Position numbers and translations under genes: made by a program
The notes under the pieces: generated by a model
Databases searched by the model: none
Seen by the model: the letters and a program-made list of their open reading frames with translations, nothing else
Told to the model about the DNA's origin: nothing
Source of the DNA: Undaria pinnatifida
Taxonomy: Eukaryota; Sar; Phaeophyceae; Laminariales; Alariaceae
Assembly: GCA_012845835.1 (NCBI GenBank)
Contig: JABAKD010000008.1
Coordinates: forward strand, 9,475,709-9,539,708
Length of the DNA stretch: 64,000 nt
Direction of reading: 5' to 3'
Shown: piece after piece, positions 34,555 through 45,626 of the stretch
Numbering within the stretch: the stretch's first letter is position 1
Layout: each line of letters begins with the position of its first letter

Positions 34555-34832
34555 TGAGGCATCCCCCACGCGGTAGGGTTGCAGCAGAAAATCTCGGAAC
34601 TCCCTCACATGAGGAACTCAATATTTCACCAGAAAAATGACTTCGAAGGCATTCGTTCAGGCACGACCCCGGGACCAAGCCTCTATTATGCCGTAATCCA
34701 AAAATATAGTGAACTCATGAAATTTCTTCATTGACCGGGAGTTCCTCACGTGAGGGATTCAATCGCGGCGCCCAGGGATTTTTTGGCGCAATCATACAAC
34801 GGCAATCCCTACCGTGTGGGATGACTCTGTTT
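34555..34832 (+). mobile_element. CTCACRTGAGG palindrome MITE, unit 2
   Basis: CATCCCCCACGCGGTAGGGTTG-like left end (first 20 bases considered) against a right end whose complement starts CATCCCACACGGTAGGG. Palindromes lie at about 34603 (CTCACATGAG) and 34744 (CTCACGTGAG). It shares the segments AAAAATGACTTCGAA and GGCGCAATC.TACAAC with unit 1. Confidence 0.72.
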
Positions 34833-35490
34833 CGCAATATCGCAATATGTTTTAACTTAAAATTGTACATTTATTTAGCGGTGGGTTTGGTCAAATCGGC
34901 TTGCTTTTTTCAGTGCCCTCTCAATAATCATTTTTTGGGGGGGGACGAGGTGTTGTAGAGCTCTTCAAGTCAAGAACCTCTTGCACCTGGAAACAAAGAA
35001 GGCATCCCTTTACCGTAGCGTGCGTGTTTGCAATCAAAACCATCAAGAAATACGTTTTTTTTATGCATTTTCTACTACCAGAGGCCATGAGATTTGTTCA
35101 TCGGCTTGCACTTGTCATTTCTCTCCCTCCAAAATCAGCTTTTTGGTGAGCGAGGTGCGCAGAGCTCCTCAAACGACTTCGGAAATCTCGTAAAACCATC
35201 GGTGCACATATTTTACGGTTAGTGGCCCGCGTATACATATCTCCAGAGGCCGGATTCCCTTTTTCTTAGAAAAGTTGAGTGTTTTCTATAACGCTCGACC
35301 TTGAGTACGAAGGCTTTCGAGGCTCCCACTAGGGTCTTACCGTATCGTCTTTACATTGAGGTTCTTATTATCACCTTCACGGAGGCTGTTATATCGTATC
35401 ATTTGGCGGTTGCGATTGGGTTATCCCAAACCCTTCGGGGAACAGTCTAGTAGAACACTGCACCACACTACACTACAGCACAGCACAATA

Positions 35491-35690
35491 CAGTGGTGCC
35501 CCCTCTATAGCGCCAGAGTATGTGCTAGTAACCGCCGGAAATACCGGCACTCAAGCGTCAACCGGCACTACTCCGCATGTGCTGCCACTAACCACTGGAA
35601 GTTCTCGTCTGTGTGCCAAGCGACCTCGCAGGCAAAAGATATTGCGGGCAACCAGCACTACTTAACCGGCACTACAGAGAGATCAATCAC
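35491..35690 (+). mobile_element. MITE, TGCCGGTTG family
   Basis: GTGGTGCCCCCTCTATAGCG at the left, CAACCGGCACTACTCCGCAT and GTGTGCCAAGCGACC inside, AACCGGCACTACAGAGAG at the right. It is closest to the 7.6-kb copy in internal order. Confidence 0.65.
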
Positions 35691-35981
35691 TACTGTTGTG
35701 GTAGAGTTGGACATGTGTTGAGTCTAACGGTGGTAGAAGACTGTTTGTTTCACACCCGAACGGAATTTGGGCTTGGGATCAAATATCGGCTGGTGCATTT
35801 ATTGCACAATATTTTTTTTCTGAGCCTGACTCCGTCGACGACCCAGGTGCGTGAGAGCGCAGGTTGGCAAAGCTCGCGGATAATCGGCAAGCTGTTGCGG
35901 GGGAATACTGGACCCGCCTGACGAGTGATATTAGTGAAATTTGATGGCATCAAACTTGTAGCTGGGGGGGGGGAGAAGGGC

Positions 35982-36530
35982 ACCCCGGTGGTCTAGTGCT
36001 TAACTTCGAACACTACTATAGTTGGAGTCAGGGGTTCAAACCTCGGTATATGGATAATTTTATTTTTCATCTCTAGAGACACCAACTGCCGAGAACGCTT
36101 CCTAGTGTATGGGTAAACACACTTCGAGCCGAATCGACAAGGGAAGATAGTGCTGAAGAAGTCTTCTCCCGACAAAAACGAAAGCGCGTACCGTAGTGGC
36201 GCGGGGGGGGAGGGGGGGGGGAGGGGGGGGGGTGGGGGGGGGAGATACCCAGTTTGTGCATGGCCGTAGTCGTATGACCATAGACCCTCGCATCCCTACT
36301 ATGCCGGGATGGAGCACGGCGAGAGTTTTCATCAACCAGATATGCAGACATTGCTTGTACCAAGCGCGAAGCGCCGTGAGGTGTTCGGCGAGTCGCATGA
36401 AGGGTGAACTGCATCCTCTTCCAAGAACCGCTCGTAATAGACCGCAGTGGGGGGGGGGGGGGGAAGGAAGAGCCGGCTTGCTGACCCCGGACCTGCGTTA
36501 CGTCTAAGGAGAGGGAGAACAAGGAGAAGA
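35982..36530 (+). mobile_element. SINE family B copy with ~200-bp internal insertion
   Basis: The head (CCCCGGTGGTCTAGTGCTTA, GGGTTCAAACC) and core (GACAAAAACGAAAGCGC) are followed by a G-rich tract. Then about 200 bp not found in other B copies (about 36240-36445), then another G-run and the B tail (AAGAGCCGGCTTGCTGACC). The insert is bounded by G-runs and is unidentified. Confidence 0.72.
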
Positions 36531-37749
36531 GAAAGCGCAACAGATACAGAAGCTGGGATATTTGACAAGAAAAAAAGGGAGGGAAGAAAATCTCCTGTGT
36601 GATTACGGCTGTTTTTATTTGTCCAGAAGGTCGCTGAGGTTTAAAATCTTCCCACGAATTGAGCTGGAAAGAAGTAGGAGCGATGGACAAAAAAACTAAG
36701 TTTAAAATTCAAGCAGACTATTTGATGTCTTGCATTAGCTTGATTATTGTCGTATATAGGTATGGACTACTTGCGACTTGGGAAGGAGGGAGAGCACCCC
36801 CGATAGACCAGCCGACCGCAATCGATCTGTCTCTGCGGTACCCAACTTATATCTACCCCTAAATCCGCGCCCTCTTTCCATTGACAGTTAACCAAGCCCC
36901 AACCGAGACTCATGCAGGGTACGACGACTGAGTCCCCCCCCACTGCACGACGCCGTGTGGCAAGATACCGTGGGGATTCCAGGCTCCCCCCAAGATCGCA
37001 CAGAAATAACGCAGTCTGGCCTGTCGCTTGGCAGCTGACTAGATTCGATCCCTCAGGGCGCTTGGTCGCTGGCCGGCTACTATCCCTCAGGGCACTGGTT
37101 GCTCAGCTTACTCGGTACAGTCCCTCATTTCGAAGTGGGTCTGTGTAGCTAGCTACGCAGAAGTCTCCAAGCAGTGACCATCCGTCTAAAGTGGTGAGTT
37201 CTTACACGCGCGGCCAGATCGTGGAACAACAACGTGCCAACAAATTATTTCGTGTCCAAATAAAAACACGGGTTACGCCGCTGTCGGTACTCTATTCGGC
37301 GCAATACTCTCTTGTTTTAAATTGGGGAAAGCCTCTGTGGCGGGAGGTCAAAATTTTGTCCGTGTCCTATATCCAAATATGGCCGTCCGGTTATTTACTG
37401 GCAACAAAACACTACAAATCGAATAACTCCAATCACATGGACATCAAGACGTACGAAAGCTACTGCAGCAAGCAGTATATCCACCCCAGCAGCATAATAA
37501 TTGGGGATGCACATGCCGTCAGCAAGAAATAGCAACAGCAGTGTTGCCGCGCCCCATAAGATGCGACAAGAGAGGAAGTATTTTCGTGACCGCGGGGGCT
37601 AGGAAATGGCAATGAGCGCACACATGTGAGAACAGCAATAAGTAAGGTGCTGCGATAACATTGTGGACGCTCAATAATTAACCCATACTTCTTCTGATAT
37701 ACCACGAAATGTACATAGCACCACACTTTTGCCTAAGGTGTCGACTAAG

Positions 37750-38051
37750 CGGTCGCCCCGGTGGCGTGTTAGTATCCTCGAGCCCGGTATAATGGGTCAG
37801 TTTCGTGAATTCGGTTCCCCCCGAGTGCATACTCATAATAATCCGTAGGGGATTTCTCTTGTGCACATGTTGACTTGCGCGAAGCGCGAGAGCGTGAGTT
37901 AGCGACACTCGATGAAAAATCGACGAGCAGTGTGGAATTGCTGAACCCTACGATACGTATGCGTGATAAAAATTGAAGGCAAGAACCGGGGGGGGGGGGA
38001 GAAAGGGATGACACCTGTGACCACGGCTTGTCCACAGAAGCTAGAAAGTAG
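37750..38051 (+). mobile_element. SINE family A copy
   Basis: CGGTCGCCCCGGTGGCGTG head, box-B-like GAATTCGGTTCCC, core GTGATAAAAATTGAAGGCA, tail TGTGACCACGGCTTGTCC and AGCTAGAAAGTAG. Confidence 0.88.
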
Positions 38052-38125
38052 TGAAAGTATGAAAGAAAAAAAAATGCGGTGATGAATTATATCCAGGAAT
38101 TTTCGAAGAACTTTCACGGATAATT

Positions 38126-38280
38126 ATTACCCCACTGCCCGACCGGTCAGGTCAAGAAGTGCTCCAAGTTCCACGGGTTGGGTTCGGTCGGGTCAAGAAT
38201 TTTTCCAAATGTCACGGGTCGGCTGGGGCCAGGGTGATCGGGCCGGGGTCACCTTGGCCCGACCCGACCCGCAATAGAAC
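38126..38280. repeat. GGGTCGG-rich tract
   Basis: Repeated CGGGTCGG/GGCCCGACCCGACCCG words on both strands, related to tracts at 42840-42990 and 43425-43450. No unit length is constant. Confidence 0.6.
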
Positions 38281-38883
38281 TGATTCTTCAACCCGCGAAA
38301 AAGCTTCTGAAGTCCTGCGACACAAACTCGATAATCGGCACAGGGTTCGCGCGCGTCTCGACCGGGTTCCATTGGCGACTCTCCTAACACGCTGCTGTCG
38401 CAAAATCGTTAAGATAAGCGTCTGTGCATTTTTTTTCAACAGAAGCCCCTCCTGCATCTACCTATGGACACCCCGAGATGCATCGGTTGCTCCAGAACCT
38501 CCTCCTGGGCAGCACCCCCTCCCCTGCACGCCACTATCAACGCGACACTACACACTACACTAGTACTACTTGGGCTGTTTCTACTACCCGCACTACTGCG
38601 ACTACTGCACAATTGCTGCGCTGCTATTCACTGTCGAGGTAGTGCACATGCAGACACACACCCCGCCCGAATGCAATACCGCCTGAACAAGACCTTGCTT
38701 GCGGCACCCCCTTCCGCCATGCTACCACTTCGTAACTAACACTACCATTACTTTTGCCCGGTTGTGGTATATATGCCTATACTTTACCAGGCATTACATA
38801 TATGGTATAGCAAAAAAAAAAAAACTCTGCACACTGGTCCCTCTACAATGCCGGTTGAGTATAGCAAAAAAAAACTCTGCGCA

Positions 38884-39064
38884 GTGGTCCCTCTGTAGCG
38901 CCGGTTGATTGTAGTGCTGGTTGACCGCTGTAGTGCCTGCCAATTCGCCTGGCACAGATGAGAACAACCGTCAGTCGTCATAATGCGGAGTAGTGCCGAT
39001 TTCCGCTACCGTACCGGAATTTTCCGGCTGGCTGGCGCACACCGGGACTATGTGTAGGGACCAC
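38884..39064 (+). mobile_element. MITE, TGCCGGTTG family, with TIRs and partial left-end duplication
   Basis: GTGGTCCCTCTGTAGCGCC at the left and TGTGTAGGGACCAC at the right. The left end with its flanking AGTATAGCAAAAAA segment is duplicated immediately upstream at about 38805-38875. Confidence 0.75.
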
Positions 39065-39464
39065 GATTTGTAGTAGCAATATCATCAGCCACAAAACAGA
39101 AAACATTGTCAGCTATCGGGCTATGTAAGTAACAAGTAAAAAGGTAAAAGCCTGTCACACCTCTGGTACCACCTGCTCGTCCGCAAATAGTCCAAGGTCA
39201 CCCCGACCGCGTTCTTCGGTTTTTTCCCGCGCCGTTCGTTGCACACACGTCAGGATTTTTCCGCATGTCCGATCCTAGAGCGCACCTCGTTATATGCCTA
39301 TAAAAGTCTGTGTATCAAAGAAACTGCACAACATAGTGCCCCGCGGCGGGTGGCGCGTGCCCAACCGCGGCGGGGGAGAGGGGGGGGGGGGAGGGTATTA
39401 ACGATCTCGTACTGATGCATGTGTCGCATACCATAAAAGGTCCTGTTTGGCTATATAGCACTAC

Positions 39465-39600
39465 CCACACTGAGCTACTGAGTCACGTGACTGAGTAGCT
39501 CAGCAGGTAGAGCGCTATGTATAACCAAAAACATTCATGTTTTCGAGGTCGTTGATTAAGAGGAACCTGGCCGACTTCGTAGCAGGTTTCTCCGGGACTC
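39465..39600 (+). repeat. tRNA-like fold-back 1
   Basis: CTGAGCTACTGAGTCACG is followed at once by CGTGACTGAGTAGCTCAG, a near-perfect hairpin. The right arm continues as TAGCTCAGCAGGTAGAGCGC, a textbook tRNA box A / D-arm. No cloverleaf can be closed, so it is not a tRNA gene. Confidence 0.7.
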
Positions 39601-39668
39601 TCTCCTCGCTACGTACCACTGTAAATAGTAGTATTCATTAGCACGCACTACCATTTTTTTTTTTTTCC

Positions 39669-40003
39669 CATCCCATTTATTGTCTTCGCACAACTCATCA
39701 CCCTCCCTCCCTCCCAGTAGTAACTCAGATCCGGGGTCACATAGCGGGCCCTTCTCCCCCTCTCCACCACGGTAAGTGCCTTCATTTTTATTTGCGAGAA
39801 CTATTTATCATTTTCTTTCCTCGTCGACTCGCGTCGAATTGTACCTACCCACGCTGCTATTAGTAGGCGTCCTCAGCACGTGATATTTTTTTATGCATAT
39901 TTGCAAATAAAATTGAAAAAATCTCACCGCGGTGGGAATCGAACTCAAGGACCAACGCTAGTAGGATTCGAGAGTAACCGCTAGACCACCGGGGCGACCG
40001 GCT
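39669..40003 (-). mobile_element. SINE family B copy
   Basis: Minus-strand head CGGTCGCCCCGGTGGTCTAG, box-B-like GAGTTCGATTCCC, core (T)CGCAAATAAAAATGAAGGCA, tail ACTACTGGGAGGGAGGG. Its head is the most tRNA-like of the B copies. Confidence 0.88.
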
Positions 40004-40159
40004 ACCAAACATAGTCTTTCGTGGTGTCTCCAGCGCACACCCTCGAAAATAACGTATATGAAAGTCGGCGAGAATCCCACTCACAACACATCCGTGGTTG
40101 TGTATATAACACCACCTCCTCCTGAGCTGGAGAACAATTCACCCTTTGTTGGTTATATA

Positions 40160-40365
40160 ACACTACACTCTCTGAGCTACTACTTGTACTTACTTGTAGC
40201 TCCAGCGAGTAGTGCTACATGACCAACAAAGCATGTGTAACGTGAGTTCGATTCTCGCGGACTCCATGTTTTGTTAATTTCGAGCGTGCGCTCTCAGTAG
40301 CTCAGTGGCTGGTGACTGGTAGCCGGCAAAGGATGTGTCGTCAGTTCGGTTCTCGTCGATTTCAT
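40160..40365 (+). repeat. tRNA-like fold-back 2 and adjoining tRNA-like unit
   Basis: CTCTGAGCTAC at 40170 pairs with GTAGCTCCAGCGAG. The right arm runs into a box-B-like GAGTTCGATTCTCGCGG near 40240. A second unit at 40290-40365 has AGTAGCTCAGTGG and CAGTTCGGTTCTCG. Acceptor stems do not pair in either. Confidence 0.6.
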
Positions 40366-40539
40366 ATCGGATATGTTCGAGCGTGGACGCTGGAGAGTAT
40401 GAATGGCTATGGCAGTGTGAAGCACTCTTGAGTACTACTGTGTAGTACCTGGCGAGGAGAGAGCCCCGGAGATCCCTGTTACCACGTCGGCGAGATCAAT
40501 CAACGAACAAGAAAACGAAAATGTACAAGTCACTACCCA

Positions 40540-40620
40540 CTGAGCTACTTAATCGCGTGACTAGAGGTAGCCCAGTGGGTAGTGCTATGCAACTGGTCCA
40601 GCGGCTCCCTGCGGGCGAGC
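40540..40620 (+). repeat. tRNA-like fold-back 3
   Basis: ACTACCCACTGAGCTACT and AGGTAGCCCAGTGGGTAGTG form inverted arms around a short loop. This is the same design as the elements at 39.47 and 40.17 kb. Confidence 0.65.
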
Positions 40621-41790
40621 GCACTTGTTATATGCCGACTAGTATACCCCTGCGGGGGCCAATATACAGCGACCAAGAGGGGGTTTCCCTTGGTCTCCAC
40701 CATGTACTTTTTGTGGTGTGAATGAGTGTTTAGTACTGGACTAAGGCCGCGGCAGGGGGATACCCCATGTCCCCTGCGCGGGGTTTGCGTCACTCGCACG
40801 AGTGACTCTCTACCTCTCACGTGGACAAAAACACTTCATGCGAGGCGATTCATTTGGCGCGCAGCGTAGCCTACCATTCCATTTGGCGATCCGTATCTCC
40901 AAGTAAAACAGCGTGAGAAGCATAAGGCCGGAAAGGAACAGAGGAACCACTCGAGCCCGCGCGAGGTGACCCAGCGCCACTGCAAAAACGGACCCGAAAA
41001 AGTGACTCCCCCTATCGTAGCCTTGTTGTGTGTTCAGTGATGAAATAGGCAATGAAATTCATTCATGCTGAACATACTGTCGGGTGGTAAAGCGTAAGAA
41101 CAATGGCGACCAAGATCGATCGTATCAAAAGCGACTTCGAAGAGTGCGCGTGGTGTCAGGAGTACAAGTATCTCACCAATCCATGCTGCACGCGCGCGTG
41201 TGCGTGTGATATAGCTCCTTCCGACTCGGACACACAGTTTTTACCAGCTTCATCTGGAACTGCATAAGGGAATCGGTTGCTTAAACGATAAGCTATCTAA
41301 TCTATCTTTTGTGCTGTGGATACTGCCTGCGGAGTAATATGCTGGGCATATTCTCATCTGGGAAACGAGCAGTACCTAACCCTTCGTACCATGATTGTCT
41401 CTAGGACCAGCCTTTCACATAAACAGGTGACACTCTAACACACACTATAGATGACACTTTACCGCGCAAATATGCCCCGGCAGCTCGGGCTTCGCTGCTT
41501 CGTGTGACCGTTGCTGCAACTGTCATTTTTTTCTGACACATATCCAGTTTGACTCTGAACTCTGAACTCTGAAGCCCCAAACTGCGAAAAAGGGTTACCA
41601 GTCCGTGTACGCTCCATGGAAGACCATGCATGTGCATGCCAACCAACCTCTATTTTTGTCCTGTCTGTGCCAAGAACATGTGCAATGCACGGCAAGCTTC
41701 TACACTCTGCACAGTAGGATATAACCCAATCTCGCTGCTCGCGCTCTCGCACACTGTACTACGTACGCGTGGTGCACGTGAATTGATAAC

Positions 41791-42143
41791 GACGCGTGCT
41801 ACACGGTAGAGGTGCACCACTTTTTTTTCTGAGATTCCTCACTGTAGGAGGCTAAGAAAAAACCCTTCTGTACTTAACATGTCCTTGTTGTAAAACATAA
41901 CCAAAGAAACACTGTTGCTTTTTTTTCTTCAAGAGAGAAAAACAAAACTGATACGAGTACACACCGGATGAAAAAAAAATCCATGTGCGCGGCGCGCCCA
42001 GAGGTGCACGATGCGAGAATCGCGCGGGGAAAAAAATGTCGCATTTCCGACGATTTTTGGTTAAGGTTTACAAGCCCCGCCATTCAGAAAAAAAAGCATT
42101 ATTTCAGACGAAAAAGTGCTCTACCTCTATCGTAGGACGCGTC
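41791..42143 (+). mobile_element. MITE, GACGCGTGCTA family
   Basis: TIRs: left GACGCGTGCTACACGGTAGA, right end complement GACGCGTCCTACGATAGAGG. Inside are GGTGCACCAC at the left and TCCGACGATTTTTGGTTAAGG and CCCCGCCATTCAGAAA toward the right. 353 bp, non-coding. Confidence 0.78.
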
Positions 42144-43094
42144 TGATACGTCTCCTGCGTAGTCTGTAGCAAAACGGCGACCACTGACGCTCGCTCATGG
42201 CATTAACATCGATTGATGCTCGCCGCATAGGTGATGCTATTATGCGGGGACAAAGAGCTCGGTGGGATATTAATGAGCGGGTCTTGCCACAGCTATCTGG
42301 ATGGTAACGATGGTCACGGATCTGGGTGCACTGTGTCACGAAATTTCACCATAGAGAACAGCGCACATCATCAGCTACATCAGAGAGATGACACCCTCCA
42401 CACAACGCATTCAGCAAACTGATGTTGGCAGTAGTACATATATATACCGCTCATCATACATAGACATATATCTATCTCGATGCACATGAATACTGTTTGT
42501 TACCTGCCACTGAGCTATCGGTAAAAAAAAGTCGATTACCAAGCCCAGTGCAACCCTAATACCATACGTAGCACGCTTCCCCTCCGCTTCGCGTTTGTTG
42601 ATGAAAGGAGCAATGTCTTCCTTTTGTTGCTAAAAACCTGACGTCGTGCTCCGTCCCGGCTTGGTCCTAGTGCGAGGTTCTATGGTCCTGCGGACTGCAG
42701 CCGTGCATGATTATGAAGTCTATATGATGACATTTTTTTTCCAGATTTCACCCCGCCCCCCCCGCGGAGAGAGCTTACAAGGCTCACTCTGGGCAGGGGA
42801 CAATTAAATGGTGATTGTTAGAGTTTTTCTTTCGGATTATGACCCAGCCCGCGGTTCGGGCCAAGATATGATGAAAAAAACTCGCGTGGGCCGAATCGGA
42901 TCGGGTCAGGAGATGTTTTAATTATCAGGGGTCGGTCCACAGTTTGGATCGGGTCGGGTCGGATCGGGTCACCAAAACCCGAGTCGGCGTCCCCGATGGA
43001 GAGGTAGGTGAATCTCGTCCTTAGTTTTAACAAGGTCAATAAGGTCATGGGTCCAAGACTCTACACGAGCATTCTCACCGAAACGAGAGGGCAT

Positions 43095-43320
43095 AGTGCT
43101 CGTACAGGCTTTTTCTTGGCGAATTTAACGAGCGGAAAGCGCAAGAGAGCGTGAGTTTTAGCAAAATTTGATGAGCATCGGCGAACACAAAGAGCTCAGG
43201 GCTGAACATGGGGAATATGACAGACCCTATTCGCGACAAAAACGAAGGCGGGTATCAGGGGGAAGACGGCAACACGCATCTGTGACCACGGCTTGTCCAG
43301 AAGGTCGCTGGGGATAATAC
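43095..43320 (+). mobile_element. SINE family A, diverged 5'-truncated copy
   Basis: GAGCGGAAAGCGCAAGAGAGCGTGAG (first part), GCGACAAAAACGAAGGCG and TGTGACCACGGCTTGTCCAG occur in family A order, without a recognisable tRNA-like head. Confidence 0.65.
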
Positions 43321-44019
43321 CTCCTCTTTACTGGTTGAAAGTCTGGAGAGTAGAAGTAGTCTAGTCTAGTCTATACGAGTACTGTACAAGTAGTGAAAAA
43401 CAAAACAAAAAAAACTATCCGACCCGCGAGAAGGATCCGACCCGTACAAAGCCCTGGATACTTTACCGGGGGTAGTAGGTAGCACCAGCACATGTTAAAT
43501 GTCTACGAAGTACCAGGTATAACATACGAAGCACTGACAGAGGTCACCGAGGTGCGGCGATGGAGCGCTTGCGAAGCTCTGACGTGCCCTCTCCATATGG
43601 CAAAAAGCCGCGAAAAGGGAGCACGCCCTCCCTGCTGTGTACCTGCCCTGCTGTGAGGTGGAGCAGAATCTGCTGATTTTTGGCCGATCTTTTAGAATTC
43701 GTTCTGTGAGATGCTGTGGCTTCGATCGCTCAAGACCGTCATAGCCAATATAGGCCTACCGCAAACAGAAGGCACTCCTGTCTCCATGTATCCTCTACTA
43801 ATTATACTGCTGTCCTCGTCTGTAGTTCACAACCATGTTCTACCCGCCGCCCGCCGTACCGGGCACGGATCCTATACATAGGGACACTTTTGTAAGGCAT
43901 TAAAATAATCGCGCGAAGCGCGAAAAAAAATTGGAGGCGTTTCGGAAAATGGAAAAACATCATAAAAAAAATCGCGCATGCCTCCCTCTTATAAGAACGG
44001 GGCTCACGCAAGGTTCTTA

Positions 44020-44300
44020 CGGAGAAATAAGAACTTCGGTAAATTTTATACTGAAGTTAGTGTGGGGCACATCATTTTCATAAAAACACCTGGTACGAAA
44101 TTCAGCCTAAAAAACAACAAAACCTCGGTTTCTTATCAGAGGACCGGCGGCACAACACTCTAAAAGTAGTACGGGACGTAAGAATAGCAAGCTGATACTT
44201 CTAGGAAGACAAGAAATCCGGAAGCTGAAGTTAGTGCAGATGACACCCTCTCCGAAATAAGAAACCCGAAGCCACAACCAGGATTCCTGCTTCTCGCTAT
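44020..44300 (+). repeat. ATAAGAAAC...CTGAAGTTA repeat cluster
   Basis: Two diverged units with AATAAGAAC/ACAAGAAATCCGG, ACTGAAGTTAGTG and CCCTCTCCGAAATAAGAAA. The same unit recurs at 48505-48595, 48895-49010 and 49110-49205. Confidence 0.65.
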
Positions 44301-45626
44301 CAAATAGGTGGCTGATTCTTGTACAAGTAGGTGTAGTGCAGATAGATTGTTCTAGGCTGTTACAGCAGCAGCAGTAGTAGAAATGAAATAATAATAGGAA
44401 AAAAAGGAAGAAATCGGGATGATTCTGGCCGAGGCTGAATTTCTTATTTGAGAAAAGGTGAGTTCTACACACTATCTTCAGCACAGCGCCTCTCAGTTGT
44501 CTTCCTTTCCTGGTAAGGTATCGGCCTTGCTTTCCTATATCCCTGTTCGTTTTTTTTAATTTATGTTGTGCACTACTACTGCAACAAGTAAGTAGTGCTG
44601 CTGTATCACATAATATGTACCTGGTACAACGGCAAGCATCACCAACCAGCCGCAGAGCAGTGATTTTGTCATGCGTTTGTGATACAAACGTTGTCGTTGC
44701 TATACAACGTGTTTATTTTGCATTGAACTCCTTGGTGTGTATCGAATGAATGAAGTAGGGCTTTCGGTGACAATATTCGACTGGGAAGCGATGCGGGTGG
44801 TTCCGCCAAAATAGACGACAACACCACAAAAAATAGGACCCATGTATAACTCCAGTTCAACCAAATGATTGGCGATGCTTTTGAAAAATCTTCGTTCTTC
44901 CAATTAGACACTCTTGCATGGTATATACTTTGCACTGAACCATTCTTGCCGCCCGGCGACATCTAGCACCCCCATCATGCCCGGCGAAGCATGAGAAATA
45001 ACAGGGGGTGGGGAATAGCTTCGAGTAGGTACCAGGTAACCCCCCCCCCCTCTTCTTTCCCTCTCCCCAGGGATGGCAAAAAGGAAAACATGGGAATGGA
45101 AAAACAAAACAAATGTGCGTCACGATTTTGTCGACGACGGTGGTAGTATCGCTGTTGACTCCCCCCCCCCCCCCCCCGAGATGAAACAGACAATCAATCC
45201 CAGGGCCACACAAAACGAAACGGCCGGCTCGCAAACGAAAGTAAAAACATAATAAACTCGTACGGTATTTATTCTCTGGGAATTAACAAAACGCAAACTC
45301 GACCCGACACTGCAGACGCTAACCTACCACACCAAGATGGGCCGGAGTATAAAGCGACGATCAGGTGCGTAGACCCTACGGTGCACTTTTCACATTCACA
45401 CCACGACCACCACCGCTTTTCGTCTGATTTAGTTTCCCAGGTCTGCGGGCCTCGGGCCGGTGGTTTTCTCGCGACACATTGCATTGGGGCCGCCCCTTCT
45501 TCCCACGCGGGGCAGGGTGAGCCTCCTGGTACGCGCCTTCTTGTCGACTGTGGCCGCGGTGAAAGAAAATCTGAGGGCCCCGGAGTGGGCCCTTGGGCTT
45601 CTTGGGCGTCGGTTGGCGGCGCCAAA

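Larger units (their letters stand above)
27093..45626. other. Gene-poor, repeat-rich block
   Basis: No reading frame here carries a recognisable domain. The block holds satellites, SINEs, several MITE families, tRNA-like fold-backs and long C or G homopolymers, listed separately where boundaries can be given. Unseen short exons of the EF-hand gene cannot be excluded. Confidence 0.6.

Noticed and set aside
34195-34832. Regularly spaced palindromes considered as a CRISPR array
   Set aside because: Spacing is irregular, the repeat differs between units, the spacers are themselves duplicated and the genome is eukaryotic; TIR elements explain it.
39490-39560. Possible tRNA gene with TAGCTCAGCAGGTAGAGCGC
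   Set aside because: The seven bases before box A cannot pair with any downstream acceptor strand, and the T-arm is poor. It belongs to the fold-back element.
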